Source of the DNA: an uncultured Hydrogenophaga sp.
GTDB lineage: Bacteria; Pseudomonadota; Gammaproteobacteria; Burkholderiales; Burkholderiaceae_C
NCBI RefSeq assembly: GCF_958439165.1
Contig: NZ_OY288126.1
Coordinates: 124,001 to 188,000 of the forward strand
DNA length: 64,000 nt
Reading direction: 5' to 3'
The position numbers and the translations under genes were made by a program. Under the pieces are notes generated by a model. That model had not been told where the DNA came from. It searched no databases and saw only the letters and a list, made by a program, of their open reading frames with translations. Shown here one piece after another: positions 7,976 through 19,505 of the stretch (within the stretch, counting starts at the first letter, position 1; every line of letters begins with the position of its first letter).

Positions 7976-8044
7976 GATCCGGCTCCGCCGGTCCGTCGCA
8001 GCCGCCCCCTGGGGGGTGACGGCCGCAGGCCGGCGCGGGGGGGA
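7976..8044. repeat. GC-rich post-stop repeat, copy 1
   Basis: This segment contains GCCCCCTGGGGGG followed by an AC..CCGC block and a terminal G-run, ending immediately before the stop codon (read on +) of the gabD gene. It resembles 39760-39830, which sits in the same place relative to glyA. The CCCCC/GGGGG core folds into a hairpin on either strand, so a 3'-end stabiliser or terminator role is plausible. Confidence 0.5.
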
Positions 8045-9523
8045 TCACTTCAGCACGTCGCCGAGGCAGAGGTACTTGATCTCCACATAGTCGTCCATGC
8101 CGTGGTGCGAGCCTTCGCGGCCCAGGCCGGACTGCTTCACGCCGCCGAACGGCACATGCTCGGTGGCCAGGATGCCCACGTTGATGCCCACCATGCCGTA
8201 CTCCAGCGCCTCGCTCACGCGGAAGATGCGGCCGACATCGCGGCTGTAGAAGTAGCTGGCCAGGCCGAACTCGGTGTTGTTGGCCGCATCGATGGCCTCC
8301 TGCTCGGTCTGGAACTTGAACACCGGGGCCAGCGGGCCGAAGGTTTCCTCGCGGGCGCACAGCATGTCGCCCTTCGCGTCGGCAATGACGGTGGGCTGGA
8401 AGAACTGGCCGGGCAGCTTCTGGCCGCCGGTGACCACGCGGCCACCCTTGGCCACGGCGTCGTTCACATGGCGCTGCACCTTGTCCACGGCAGCGTCCTC
8501 GATCAGCGGGCCCTGCACCACCCCGTCGTCGAAGCCGTTGCCCACCTTGAAGGCGGCCACGCGGGCAGCGAACTTCTCGACGAAGGCGTCGTACACGCCG
8601 GCCTGCACGTACAGGCGGTTGGCGCAGACGCAGGTCTGGCCGGCATTGCGGTACTTGCTGGCAATGGCGCCCTCCACGGCGGAGTCGATGTCGGCGTCGT
8701 CGAACACGATGAAGGGCGCGTTGCCGCCGAGCTCCAGGCTGAGCTTCTTCACCGTGGGTGCGCTCTGCGCCATCAGGATGCGGCCCACCTCGGTGGAGCC
8801 GGTGAACGAGAGGTGGCGCACCACATCGCTGGCGCACAGCACCTTGCCGATGGCGATGCTCTGCTCGCTGTCGGCGCTCAGGATGTTGATGACACCGGCC
8901 GGAATGCCGGCGCGCACCGCCAGTTCGGCAGCGGCCAGGGCGGTCAGCGGGGTCAGCTCGGCCGGCTTGATGATCACCGGGCAGCCGGCGGCCAGGGCCG
9001 GCGCCACCTTGCGGGTGATCATGGCCAGCGGGAAGTTCCACGGCGTGATGGCGGCGCACACGCCGATGGGCTGCTTGAGCACCAGCAGGCGGCGGTTGTT
9101 GTCGAAGGTGGGCAGGGTCTCGCCGTTGACGCGCTTGGCCTCTTCGGCAAACCACTCCACGAAGCTCGAGCCGTAGGCGATCTCGCCCTTGGCCTCGGGG
9201 TAGGGCTTGCCCTGCTCGGCGGTCAGGATGCGGGCCAGGTCGTCCTGGTTGGCCATGAGCAGGTTGAACCAGGTGCGCAGGATGTTGGAGCGCTCCTTGG
9301 CGGTCTTGTTGCGCCAGCCGGCCCAGGCGGCGTTGGCGGCGTCGATGGCAGCCTGTGCGTCGGCCGGGCCGAGGTTGGCCACATCGGCCAGCTTGTGGCC
9401 GGTGGCCGGGTCCAGCACGTCGAAGCGGCTGCCACCCTTCACCCACTGGCCATTGATGAGGCCATCGGTCTTGAGCAGGCTGGGGTCCTTGAGCAGGGCC
9501 AGGGGCGAGGTTTTCATGTCCAT
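8045..9523 (-). CDS. gabD: NAD(P)-dependent succinate-semialdehyde dehydrogenase
   Basis: An aldehyde dehydrogenase of 492 residues that oxidises succinate semialdehyde to succinate in GABA breakdown. The family landmarks are TPWNFPLAMITRK (about residue 160), FTGSTEVG (240), catalytic base Glu264 in LSLELGGNAP and catalytic Cys298 in NAGQTCVCANR. The Lys/Pro pattern and length match GabD rather than betaine aldehyde dehydrogenase. I chose ATG 9523 because GGAG sits seven bases upstream and it precedes the family N-terminus. The gamma-glutamyltransferase-like gene follows on the same strand after 117 bases. Confidence 0.9.
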   Translation of the reverse strand: MDMKTSPLALLKDPSLLKTDGLINGQWVKGGSRFDVLDPATGHKLADVANLGPADAQAAIDAANAAWAGWRNKTAKERSNILRTWFNLLMANQDDLARILTAEQGKPYPEAKGEIAYGSSFVEWFAEEAKRVNGETLPTFDNNRRLLVLKQPIGVCAAITPWNFPLAMITRKVAPALAAGCPVIIKPAELTPLTALAAAELAVRAGIPAGVINILSADSEQSIAIGKVLCASDVVRHLSFTGSTEVGRILMAQSAPTVKKLSLELGGNAPFIVFDDADIDSAVEGAIASKYRNAGQTCVCANRLYVQAGVYDAFVEKFAARVAAFKVGNGFDDGVVQGPLIEDAAVDKVQRHVNDAVAKGGRVVTGGQKLPGQFFQPTVIADAKGDMLCAREETFGPLAPVFKFQTEQEAIDAANNTEFGLASYFYSRDVGRIFRVSEALEYGMVGINVGILATEHVPFGGVKQSGLGREGSHHGMDDYVEIKYLCLGDVLK

Positions 9524-9727
9524 GGGGTGTCTCCGGTCGGTGGGTGGCGCGGGGCGGGCGGGCCGCAGCGCGGAATCCGGCAGGATAGCCCGACCCGCCC
9601 GACCCTGCAGTACCGGTGGTGACCCGTCGCGCCGGGCCACTCGAAGTGTTGGAAAATAGCGGGCTTTGACGCCGCCGGGGTGCCCCCGGGGGCATCAGCC
9701 CATCTCCGCTCCATTGCCAAGGCCACC

Positions 9728-12376
<2,649 letters not shown>

Positions 12377-12387
12377 CCCGACCGCCA

Positions 12388-12408
12388 GGCCGGCGACCTC
12401 AGCCGGCC
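12388..12408. terminator. Hairpin between convergent alaS and rluA-family gene
   Basis: GGCCGGC (12388-12394) and GCCGGCC (12402-12408) pair around seven bases, between two convergent genes and overlapping the stop codon of the reverse gene. No T-run follows on either strand, so it would be a weak or Rho-assisted terminator. Confidence 0.35.
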
Positions 12409-13337
12409 GGCCAGTCCAGCACCCGGCTGCTCTCGAAGCGCCGGGCCTGGCCGGTCACCGGGTCGGTGAAGGCGATGGCCTCGGCCAGCAGCCGCAGCGG
12501 CTCGGCGAAGTCTTCCGGTTCGTCCGGGCCGCGCCGCACCGTCGGGTAGAACTGGTCGCCCACCAGCGGCAGGCCCAGCGCTGCCATGTGCACCCGCAGC
12601 TGGTGGCGCTTGCCGGTGACCGGCGCCAGCGAATAGCTCGCCCAGCGGCCCTGGCGATCCAGCTCGGTGATGCGGGTCTCGCTGTTGGGTTCTCCGTCCA
12701 CCTCGCACATGCGGAAGAAGCCGCTCGGGTCTTCCTCGATGCGGCTGCGCCGTACGTGGTCCTGGAGCAGCAAGCCTGCCGGCGCTGCGGGCGCGACGGC
12801 CCGGTACAGCTTGTCGACCTGCCGCTGGCGAAACAGCGCCTGGTAGGCATCGCGGTCCTGCGGGCGGAGGCTGAACAGCACGATGCCGGCGGTTTCGCGG
12901 TCGATGCGGTGCACCGGGGTGAGGGTGTCGGTGCCGGTGCGCCGTTTGAGCCGGACCAGCAGGCTTTCCTGCACGAAGCGCCCGGTGGGCACGACCGGCA
13001 GGAAATGCGGCTTGTCCACCACCAGCAGGTGCTCGTCCTGGAACAGCACCACCTCCTCGAAGGGGATCGGCTGCTCGCGCTCGATGCGCCGGTAGTAGTA
13101 CAGCCGCTCGCCAGGCTCACAGGGCTGCTGCGGAGCACAGGGCCTGCCGGCGTCGTCCAGCACCTCGCCGGCTTGCAGCCGGGCCGCCCAGCCGGCACGG
13201 TCCACGGCGGTCAGGCGCTCGCTCAGGAAATCGAGCACGGTAGGCCAGGGACAGGGCTTGTCGTGCGGTACCGCCACGCAGCTCGGCGAGACGCCGTCGC
13301 GTGCCGGAATGTCCGGGTTCTTGGGCCGGTGTGCCAT
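12399..13337 (-). CDS. RluA-family pseudouridine synthase
   Basis: A 312-residue protein converting specific uridines in rRNA or tRNA to pseudouridine. The catalytic aspartate is in HRIDRETAGIVLFS, the RluA-family signature, and the C-terminal GKRHQLRVHMAALG motif is also typical. The N-terminal ~90 residues form an S4-like/extension region. The exact target (RluA, TruC or another) cannot be told from sequence. It ends a reverse run with trmB, gluQ and the oxidoreductase. Confidence 0.9.
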   Translation of the reverse strand: MAHRPKNPDIPARDGVSPSCVAVPHDKPCPWPTVLDFLSERLTAVDRAGWAARLQAGEVLDDAGRPCAPQQPCEPGERLYYYRRIEREQPIPFEEVVLFQDEHLLVVDKPHFLPVVPTGRFVQESLLVRLKRRTGTDTLTPVHRIDRETAGIVLFSLRPQDRDAYQALFRQRQVDKLYRAVAPAAPAGLLLQDHVRRSRIEEDPSGFFRMCEVDGEPNSETRITELDRQGRWASYSLAPVTGKRHQLRVHMAALGLPLVGDQFYPTVRRGPDEPEDFAEPLRLLAEAIAFTDPVTGQARRFESSRVLDWPAG

Positions 13338-13360
13338 GCCGGGCCGCCGGGCTCAGGCCG

Positions 13361-14089
13361 TCAGACGCGGGACCAGACCAGGTCCCACACGCCGTGGCCG
13401 AGCTTGAGGCCCCGGTTCTCGAACTTGGTCAGCGGCCGGTAATCCGGCTTGGGGGCGTAACCCCCCTGGGCCGCGTCAGCGGTGTTGCGCAGCAGCGGCT
13501 CGGCAGCCAGCACCTCGGTCATCTGTTCGGCATAGGGCTGCCAGTCGGTGGCCAGGTGCACATAGCCACCGGGCTTGAGCTTGCGGGCCAGCCGGTTCAC
13601 GAACGGGCCCTGGATCAGCCGGCGCTTGTGGTGCTTGGTCTTGTGCCAGGGGTCGGGGAAGAAGATGTGCACACCGTCCAGGCTGCCGTCGGCCAGCATG
13701 TGGTCCATGACCTCGACCGCGTCATGCCGCACGATGCGGATGTTTTCCAGGCCGTTGTCACCGCACAGCTTGAGCAGGGCGCCCACGCCCGGTTCATGCA
13801 CCTCGCAGCACAGGAAGTTGTCGTCCGGTCGGACGCCGGCAATGTGGGCGGTGGCGCCGCCCATGCCGAAGCCGATTTCCAGCACCGTGGGTGCCTGACG
13901 CCCGAAGGTGGCGGCCAGGTCCAGCGGCTGCGGCGCATAAGGCACCAGGAAGCGCGGGCCGAACACCTCGTAGGCGCGGGCCTGTCCGGCGGTGGTGCGG
14001 CCGGCCCGCAGCACATAGCTCTTGACCACGCGCAGGTATTCCACGTCGGTGGGGGCAGGGCGGGGCAGGGCGTGTCGGGGGTCGGTCAT
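13361..14089 (-). CDS. trmB: tRNA (guanine-N7)-methyltransferase
   Basis: A 242-residue SAM-dependent enzyme making m7G46 in tRNA. The SAM-binding loop EIGFGMGGATAHIA (about residue 72) and the substrate motif FFPDPWHKTKHHKRRLIQ (about 145) are diagnostic, and TKFENRG near the C-terminus is the conserved T-x-FE-x-R motif. The N-terminal 40 residues are a typical variable extension. It lies between gluQ (upstream, 24 bases) and the rluA-family gene, making a small RNA-modification cluster. Confidence 0.95.
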   Translation of the reverse strand: MTDPRHALPRPAPTDVEYLRVVKSYVLRAGRTTAGQARAYEVFGPRFLVPYAPQPLDLAATFGRQAPTVLEIGFGMGGATAHIAGVRPDDNFLCCEVHEPGVGALLKLCGDNGLENIRIVRHDAVEVMDHMLADGSLDGVHIFFPDPWHKTKHHKRRLIQGPFVNRLARKLKPGGYVHLATDWQPYAEQMTEVLAAEPLLRNTADAAQGGYAPKPDYRPLTKFENRGLKLGHGVWDLVWSRV

Positions 14090-14113
14090 GTCAGCTGCGG
14101 AAAACCCGCGATT

Positions 14114-15019
14114 TTAGGTGGCCTGTGCTGCCTGTGCGGCCTGTCCGGGGGTCGTGCCGGACGTCGGCCACGCCTGCGTCCACGCAGCAAGGGCCTCGGC
14201 CACGCTGCCGCCGGCCGGCGGCAGGCCCAGGACGGCGGCAGCCGACTGGAGCGCCGCCAGCGGGTCGGCCAGATCGAGCGGTGCAGCGCCGTTCTGCTTG
14301 CTCAGCTTTTCGCCGTTGGCGCCCAGAACCAGCGGCACATGGTGGTAAGCCACCTCGGGCAGACCCAGGGCGCGTTGCAGCAGGATCTGGCGCGGCGTGT
14401 TGTCGGCCAGATCCTGGCCACGCACCACCCGGGTGATGCCCTGGTCGGCATCGTCCACCACTACCGCGAGCTGGTAAGCCCACAGGCCGTCGGCCCGGCG
14501 CAGCACGAAGTCGCCCACCTCCGCGGCCACGTCCTGCTGCTGCGGTCCCAGGCGCTCGTCGGTCCAGTGCACCTGCGCCGGATCGGGCAGGCGCAGTCGC
14601 CAGGCCCGGGCCTCACGGCCTTGCAGTCCGTGGCGGCAGGTGCCGGGGTAGACGGCGGCCTGGTGGCGTTCCCGCTGGCGTCCAGCCACGGCCAGTGCGG
14701 TTTCGATGTCGCTGCGTGAACAGGCACAGGGGTAGGCGGCTCCGCTCGCCAGCAACCGGTCCAGCGCAGCCTGGTAGAGCGGGCCGCGCCGGGATTGCCA
14801 GGTCACCGGCTCGTCGGGCATGAGACCGCAGGCGGCGAGCTGCTGCACGATGTGGTGGTCGGCCCCCGGCACGCAGCGCGGGGTGTCGACGTCTTCGATC
14901 CGCACCAGCCACTCACCGCCCTGCGCCCGGGCGTCCAGCCAGCTGGCCAGGGCCGCCACCAGCGAGCCGGCGTGCAGCGGCCCGGTGGGAGAAGGTGCAA
15001 ACCGGCCCCGCGGCTTCAC
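14114..15019 (-). CDS. gluQ: Glutamyl-Q tRNA(Asp) synthetase
   Basis: A 301-residue GluRS-like enzyme without the anticodon-binding domain, which attaches glutamate to queuosine-34 of tRNA-Asp. The HIGH-type motif PSPTGPLHAGSL lies near the N-terminus, a zinc-type CAC...Y...C pattern follows near residue 100, and KLSKQNG is the KMSKS equivalent. I chose GTG at 15019: it overlaps the stop of the upstream oxidoreductase gene in a GTGA junction, which implies translational coupling and gives the expected N-terminus. Confidence 0.93.
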   Translation of the reverse strand: MKPRGRFAPSPTGPLHAGSLVAALASWLDARAQGGEWLVRIEDVDTPRCVPGADHHIVQQLAACGLMPDEPVTWQSRRGPLYQAALDRLLASGAAYPCACSRSDIETALAVAGRQRERHQAAVYPGTCRHGLQGREARAWRLRLPDPAQVHWTDERLGPQQQDVAAEVGDFVLRRADGLWAYQLAVVVDDADQGITRVVRGQDLADNTPRQILLQRALGLPEVAYHHVPLVLGANGEKLSKQNGAAPLDLADPLAALQSAAAVLGLPPAGGSVAEALAAWTQAWPTSGTTPGQAAQAAQAT

Positions 15020-16125
15020 GCCATGGCCAGGGCCAGTTCGAGGCCCGAGACGAAGGCGTCTTCCACCCGATGGCCCAGGCACCAGTCGCCGCACAGCCCG
15101 ATGCCCAGGGCCGTGTCGATCAGGTGCGAACGGCCCAGCGGGGTCCGGGTCTGGGCAAAGCGCCAGCGGTGCACCACCGCGTGGGTGGGGGTGGCGCGGA
15201 TGCCGGTGATTTCCGAGAAGCCCTTGAGCAGCTTGGCCTTGACGCGCTCGGCGTCGTCTTCGAGGTGGCGGGTCGACCAGTCGGGGCTGGCCTGGACGGT
15301 CCAGCGCTCGATCGGGTCGCGGCCCGGCTTGCTCGATTCGCGGGCCAGCCAGCTGATGCGGTGGTGGGTGCTGCGGGCGGCGTTCCACTGGGGGCCCAGG
15401 TGGGGCAGGCCCGGCTGCATGGCCTGGGGGTAGGCCACCATCAGGGTCCAGCAGGGCGCGACATGCACCGGGGCAATGGCCTGACGCAGTTCAGGAGCCA
15501 GCCCGGAGGCCAGCAGCAGGTCGTGCACCTGGGGGTGAGGAATGGCCAGCACCACCTGGTCGAAGCCGCCCAGCACGCGCTGGCCGCCCTCGGCGTCCTC
15601 GGCCCGCAACTGCCATTGCTGCGGATGCAGCGCGTCGCGTTCGATCTGGGTCACCCGCATCTGCACCAGGGCCTGGGCCGGCAGCCGGCCATGCTGGTCC
15701 GGCCGGGCGATGGGCTGAGCCCACAGGGCCACCAGCGCGTTCATGCCCGGGGTGGCCACGAAATGCGGCTCGGTGGGCGGCGGCGCGCTGGCCAGCACAT
15801 GGCCGAATTCGTCCAGCACCCGCACCGTGCTGGCGCTCCAGGGGCGCACGACGGTGGTGGCGGTGAGCCGCAGCACCTGCTCGAAGCGGGCGTCGCGCAC
15901 GGTGAAGTACTGCGCGCCATGGTCGAAGCCGCCGAATTCGGTGCGGCGGGTCGACATGCGGCCGCCGAAGCCGCGGCTTTTCTCGATCAGGGTGACGCGG
16001 TGGCCGGCCTGCAGCAGGGTGCGGGCACAGGTCACGCCGGCCATGCCGCCGCCGATGACGGCGACGTGGCGCAGCGGGGCAACAGGGGTGGGCAGGGGAG
16101 CGCTGGTGGGCCGGCGAGGTTTCAT
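15016..16125 (-). CDS. FAD-dependent oxidoreductase (renalase-like)
   Basis: A 369-residue flavoprotein with an N-terminal dinucleotide-binding motif HVAVIGGGMAGVTCARTL (about residue 20) and the amine-oxidase/renalase pattern SRGFGGRMSTRR (about 50). The C-terminal CGDWCLGHRVEDAFVSG closes the FAD site. It belongs to the NAD(P)/FAD oxidoreductase family including plant and bacterial renalase-like proteins; the substrate is not known. It is translationally coupled to gluQ by a 4-base overlap, yet no functional link to tRNA modification is established. Confidence 0.85.
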   Translation of the reverse strand: MKPRRPTSAPLPTPVAPLRHVAVIGGGMAGVTCARTLLQAGHRVTLIEKSRGFGGRMSTRRTEFGGFDHGAQYFTVRDARFEQVLRLTATTVVRPWSASTVRVLDEFGHVLASAPPPTEPHFVATPGMNALVALWAQPIARPDQHGRLPAQALVQMRVTQIERDALHPQQWQLRAEDAEGGQRVLGGFDQVVLAIPHPQVHDLLLASGLAPELRQAIAPVHVAPCWTLMVAYPQAMQPGLPHLGPQWNAARSTHHRISWLARESSKPGRDPIERWTVQASPDWSTRHLEDDAERVKAKLLKGFSEITGIRATPTHAVVHRWRFAQTRTPLGRSHLIDTALGIGLCGDWCLGHRVEDAFVSGLELALAMA

Positions 16126-16188
16126 GGTGAGGACGGTGTTGGGGTGGCTGGCGCTGACGGGCTGTGGAGACGAATGTAGCAGCGGCCT

Positions 16189-17142
16189 TCAGCTCTGGTG
16201 GTGGTTGTTCAGCAGGGCATGGCGGGTTTTGGGGTGCTGCAGCCGCTCCAGCCACCACTGCAGCGCTCGGCCGGCACCCTGGGGTCCGGTGTCCTGGCGC
16301 CAGGCATAGGCGGCGCGCTGGGTGCGCGAGGTGCGCTGCAGCGCCTTGACCACCAGACGGCCGGCGTCGATGTAGGGCCGGGCCAGCGGCTGCGGCAGGA
16401 AGCCCACGCCCAGGCCCCGCAGCTGGGCCTCCAGCTTGTGCTGCATCGTGGGCACGGTCAGCACGTCCTGACCGGGCTGCAGGTTGTGGGTCACGCCGCG
16501 GCCGCGCAGCGTGCTGTCGGCCACCGCCACGGCCCGGTGACGCCGCAGCTCGTCGTCGGACAAGGCATGCGTCAGGGCCGCCAGCGGGTGGTGGGGCGCC
16601 ACCGCATAGACGAACGGCACGCTGCCCAGCGGTGCCACCTGGATGCCGGGAATCGCGAGCTCCACCGACACCCCGAGGGCCAGATCGGCCGCGCCGCTCT
16701 GCAGCGCCTCCAGCGTGCCCGACAGCGTCTCGGCCCTCAGCCGCAGCCGGGTGGGTGCACCCGTGGCATAAAACGCCTCGCACAGCTCGAACAGGGTGTC
16801 CCGCGCGATCAGCGCATCGGCTGCGATCGAGAGCTGCGGCTCCCAGCCAGTGGCCACCCGGCGCACCCGCTGGGCCACCGCATCGAGCTCCTGCAGCAGG
16901 TGTTCGCCCGAGCGCAGCAGCTCCCCGCCGGCCGGGGTGAGCACGGCGCGCCGGGCGCTGCGGTCGAACAGCAGCACGTCCAGCGCGTCCTCGATCTGCC
17001 GGATGCGGTAGGTCAGGGCACTGGGCACCATGCCGATCTCGCGCGCGGCGGCGGCCATGCTGCCCAGTCGCGACACCGCTTCCAGCAGGGCGAGGTTTTC
17101 GGCCGACAGGGCCGATCGGGGACTGGCGGTGGTGGCGGGCAT
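16189..17142 (-). CDS. LysR-family transcriptional regulator
   Basis: A 317-residue regulator with an N-terminal winged HTH (about residues 15-75, ENLALLEAVSRLGSMAAAA then LTYRIRQIEDAL) and a C-terminal effector-binding domain. ATG 17142 has AAGGAG at good spacing; the longer frame to 17277 has no support. It is divergent from the pirin-pirin-flavodoxin operon with two dyads in the shared 134-base region. Divergent LysR proteins usually regulate the opposite operon and themselves, so control of the redox-type operon is inferred. Confidence 0.92.
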   Translation of the reverse strand: MPATTASPRSALSAENLALLEAVSRLGSMAAAAREIGMVPSALTYRIRQIEDALDVLLFDRSARRAVLTPAGGELLRSGEHLLQELDAVAQRVRRVATGWEPQLSIAADALIARDTLFELCEAFYATGAPTRLRLRAETLSGTLEALQSGAADLALGVSVELAIPGIQVAPLGSVPFVYAVAPHHPLAALTHALSDDELRRHRAVAVADSTLRGRGVTHNLQPGQDVLTVPTMQHKLEAQLRGLGVGFLPQPLARPYIDAGRLVVKALQRTSRTQRAAYAWRQDTGPQGAGRALQWWLERLQHPKTRHALLNNHHQS

Positions 17143-17156
17143 GGCAGACTCCTTGA

Positions 17157-17185
17157 ATTCAAACGGTTTGAATGATGACATCAAA
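17157..17185. promoter_or_regulatory. LysR-type operator region
   Basis: ATTCAAAC-G-GTTTGAAT (17157-17173) is a perfect 17-base palindrome that includes a T-N11-A LysR core. A second dyad, TTTGA-N9-TCAAA, overlaps it at 17167-17185. The sites lie 15-43 bases upstream of the regulator start, suiting autorepression and activation of the divergent pirin gene. Confidence 0.6.
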
Positions 17186-17275
17186 TTCATGCAGCCGATT
17201 TGTCTGGACGTTTCTTCAGAATGGAGCCCATCGACACCGGGGAATCGTCCCCGGGCCGCCATCAGGAGTCCCGTC

Positions 17276-17977
17276 ATGATGCTCGTCCGCCGTTCCGAAG
17301 CCCGTGGCCATGCCGACCACGGCTGGCTGCGCAGCCACCATTCCTTCTCGTTCGCCGACTACTTCGACCCGCAGTGGATGGGATGGGGCAATCTGCGTGT
17401 GATCAATGAAGACCGCATCGCCCCCGGCACCGGCTTCGGCACCCATGGCCACCGCGACATGGAGATCGTCAGCTATGTGCTGCAGGGCAACCTGGCCCAC
17501 AAGGACAGCATGGGCAACGTGGAGGGCATTCCTCCCGGTGAGGTGCAGCGCATGAGCGCCGGCACCGGCGTGATGCACAGCGAGTTCAACCACGCGCCCA
17601 ACAGCGAGACGCATTTCCTGCAGATCTGGATCGAGCCCGACATGCGTGGCATCCCGCCGAGCTACGAGCAGAAGGCTTTTGCCGATGCCGAAAAGCGTGG
17701 CGTCCTGCGCCGGGTGGCATCGAATGACACCGCCGACGGTGCGGTGAAGCTGCATGCCGACGCGACCATCTACGCCGGCCTGTTCGACGGCGCCGAATCG
17801 GCCCGGCTGGCACTGGACCCGGCGCGCAAGGCCTATGTGCACCTGGTGCGCGGCGAGCTGTCGGTGAACGGCCAGGCGCTCAAGACCGGCGATGCCGTGG
17901 CCCTGCGCGACGAGGCCGCCCTGGTGCTGGACCAGGCCCGCGACGCCGAAGTGCTGGTCTTCGACCTGGCCGCCTGA
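17276..17977 (+). CDS. Pirin family protein (bicupin), first copy
   Basis: A 233-residue pirin of the YhhW/quercetinase-like group. The N-terminal cupin has the metal-binding motif GFGTHGHRDMEIVSYVL (about residue 60) and GVMHSEFNHA (about 100), supplying His/Glu ligands. The C-terminal cupin is degenerate, as usual. ATG 17276 is preceded by AGGAG. The product may act as a quercetin 2,3-dioxygenase-like oxygen or redox sensor; substrates of most bacterial pirins are unknown. First gene of the LysR-controlled operon. Confidence 0.92.
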   Translation: MMLVRRSEARGHADHGWLRSHHSFSFADYFDPQWMGWGNLRVINEDRIAPGTGFGTHGHRDMEIVSYVLQGNLAHKDSMGNVEGIPPGEVQRMSAGTGVMHSEFNHAPNSETHFLQIWIEPDMRGIPPSYEQKAFADAEKRGVLRRVASNDTADGAVKLHADATIYAGLFDGAESARLALDPARKAYVHLVRGELSVNGQALKTGDAVALRDEAALVLDQARDAEVLVFDLAA

Positions 17978-17994
17978 ACGCCGGAGCAGTGACC

Positions 17995-18888
17995 ATGTGC
18001 GGCTCCGAACTGCTGACCCGGCGCGCTGTGCATTCGGTGGTGGACATGCCCCACCATGCGTTCGACGCCCGGACCCATGCCCGCATGTTCCATCCGGATC
18101 ATCTGGGCCTGATCGACCCCTTCATCGGTGTCGACCTGTTCCACATGCCGCAGAACTTCTTCCTGCCGCATCCGCACGGTGGCATGAGCGCCGTGACCCT
18201 GCTGCTGGACGACTCGCCCGGCGGTGTGGTCAACCGCGACTCCCTGGGTGACCACAGCACCATCCGGCCCGGCGACCTGCACTGGACCCAGGCCGGCAGC
18301 GGCATCGTGCACGAAGAAACGCCGAGCCAGCCCGGCCAGCCCGCCATCGGGCTGCAGATCTTCGTGAACATGGCGCGCAGCCACAAGCAGGACCCGGCAG
18401 CGGTCTTCAAGGTGGACCGTGCCGACATGCCGGTCTGGCGGGGCGAAGGCGTGCAGGTCAAGGTGGCCGCCGGCTCGTTTGCCGGCCTGCAGTCGCCCAT
18501 CGGTGCCGATGCCCGCTGGGCCACCCGGGTCGATCTGCTGGACATCCAGCTGGCCCCCGGTGCCCGCATCGACCTGCCGCTGGACAACGCTGCCAACGGT
18601 TTCCTGATCGTCACCGATGGGGCCCTGACTGCCGGTGACCATGCCGCGCGCATGCACCAGGTGGTGGTGCTGTCGCCGGCAGTGGCCGATACCGCTGGCC
18701 GCGCGGTGCTGAGCTTGCAAACGGCGGAAGCAGGCGCACATGCGGTGCTGCTCGCCGGCGTGCCGCTGCGCGAACCGGTGGTGCCCTACGGACCGTTCGT
18801 GGGCAACAGTCGGCAGGACATTGCCGCCTATGCCCAGGCTTTCCAGCAAGGCGACATGGGCACCCTCGAACCTTCTTTCTCGCGTTGA
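17995..18888 (+). CDS. Pirin family protein, second copy
   Basis: A 297-residue pirin from a different subgroup than its neighbour: it has FFLPHPHGGMSAVTLLLDD (about residue 60) and GSGIVHEETPS (about 105), the cupin metal ligands, and a longer C-terminal cupin. ATG 17995 has GGAG eight bases upstream; a GTG at 17989 is too close to it. The separation from the first pirin is only 17 bases. Two unlike pirins side by side suggest non-redundant roles on one pathway. Confidence 0.88.
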   Translation: MCGSELLTRRAVHSVVDMPHHAFDARTHARMFHPDHLGLIDPFIGVDLFHMPQNFFLPHPHGGMSAVTLLLDDSPGGVVNRDSLGDHSTIRPGDLHWTQAGSGIVHEETPSQPGQPAIGLQIFVNMARSHKQDPAAVFKVDRADMPVWRGEGVQVKVAAGSFAGLQSPIGADARWATRVDLLDIQLAPGARIDLPLDNAANGFLIVTDGALTAGDHAARMHQVVVLSPAVADTAGRAVLSLQTAEAGAHAVLLAGVPLREPVVPYGPFVGNSRQDIAAYAQAFQQGDMGTLEPSFSR

Positions 18889-18938
18889 ACCTTTTCCCTC
18901 ACCCCGCGCCGACCGGCGCAACCACCTGAAAGCAAACC

Positions 18939-19493
18939 ATGGCAAAAGTTGTTGTCGTCTATCACTCCGGCTACGGCCACACCCAGTTCATCGCCCAGGC
19001 CGTCGCCCAGGGCGCCGGCGCGGATCTGATCGCGGTCGATGCCGAGGGCAACCTGCCCGAAGGCGCCTGGGAAGCCCTGGCTGCCGCCGACGCCATCGTG
19101 ATGGGCACCCCCACCTACATGGGCGGCCCGAGCTGGCAGTTCAAGAAGTTCGCCGATGCCTCCTCCAAGGCCTGGTTCACCCGCGCCTGGCAGGACAAGT
19201 TCTTTGCCGGCTTCACCGTGAGCGCCAGCCTGAACGGTGACAAGGGTTCCACCCTGTCCTACCTGACCACCCTGGCTTCCCAGCATGGCGGCCTGTGGGT
19301 GAGCCTGGGCCTGGCACCGTCCAACAAGCTGGCCTCCACCCGCGCCGACGTGAACAACCTCGGCGGCTCGGTGGGCCTGCTGGTGCAGGCGCCCTCGGAC
19401 GCCGGCGCCGACAAGATCCCGCAAGGCGATGTGGACACCGCCCGCCAGTTCGGCGAGCGCGTGGCCGCCGTGGCCAAGCGCTTCAAGGGTTGA
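18939..19493 (+). CDS. Flavodoxin family (WrbA-like) protein
   Basis: A 184-residue flavodoxin-fold protein. The FMN phosphate loop is YHSGYGHTQFIA (about residues 8-19), and GTPTYMGGPSWQFKKF (about 60-75) and the SLGLAPSN region follow, as in WrbA-type NAD(P)H:quinone oxidoreductases. It is shorter than canonical WrbA (~200). Third gene of the LysR-pirin operon, 50 bases after the second pirin, so it probably supplies or removes electrons for the same stress or aromatic-quinone response. Confidence 0.87.
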   Translation: MAKVVVVYHSGYGHTQFIAQAVAQGAGADLIAVDAEGNLPEGAWEALAAADAIVMGTPTYMGGPSWQFKKFADASSKAWFTRAWQDKFFAGFTVSASLNGDKGSTLSYLTTLASQHGGLWVSLGLAPSNKLASTRADVNNLGGSVGLLVQAPSDAGADKIPQGDVDTARQFGERVAAVAKRFKG

Positions 19494-19505
19494 TCGGCCG
19501 CTGTC

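Noticed and set aside
6458..9622. 1054-codon forward frame
   Set aside because: Antisense shadow of the gamma-glutamyltransferase-like and gabD genes.
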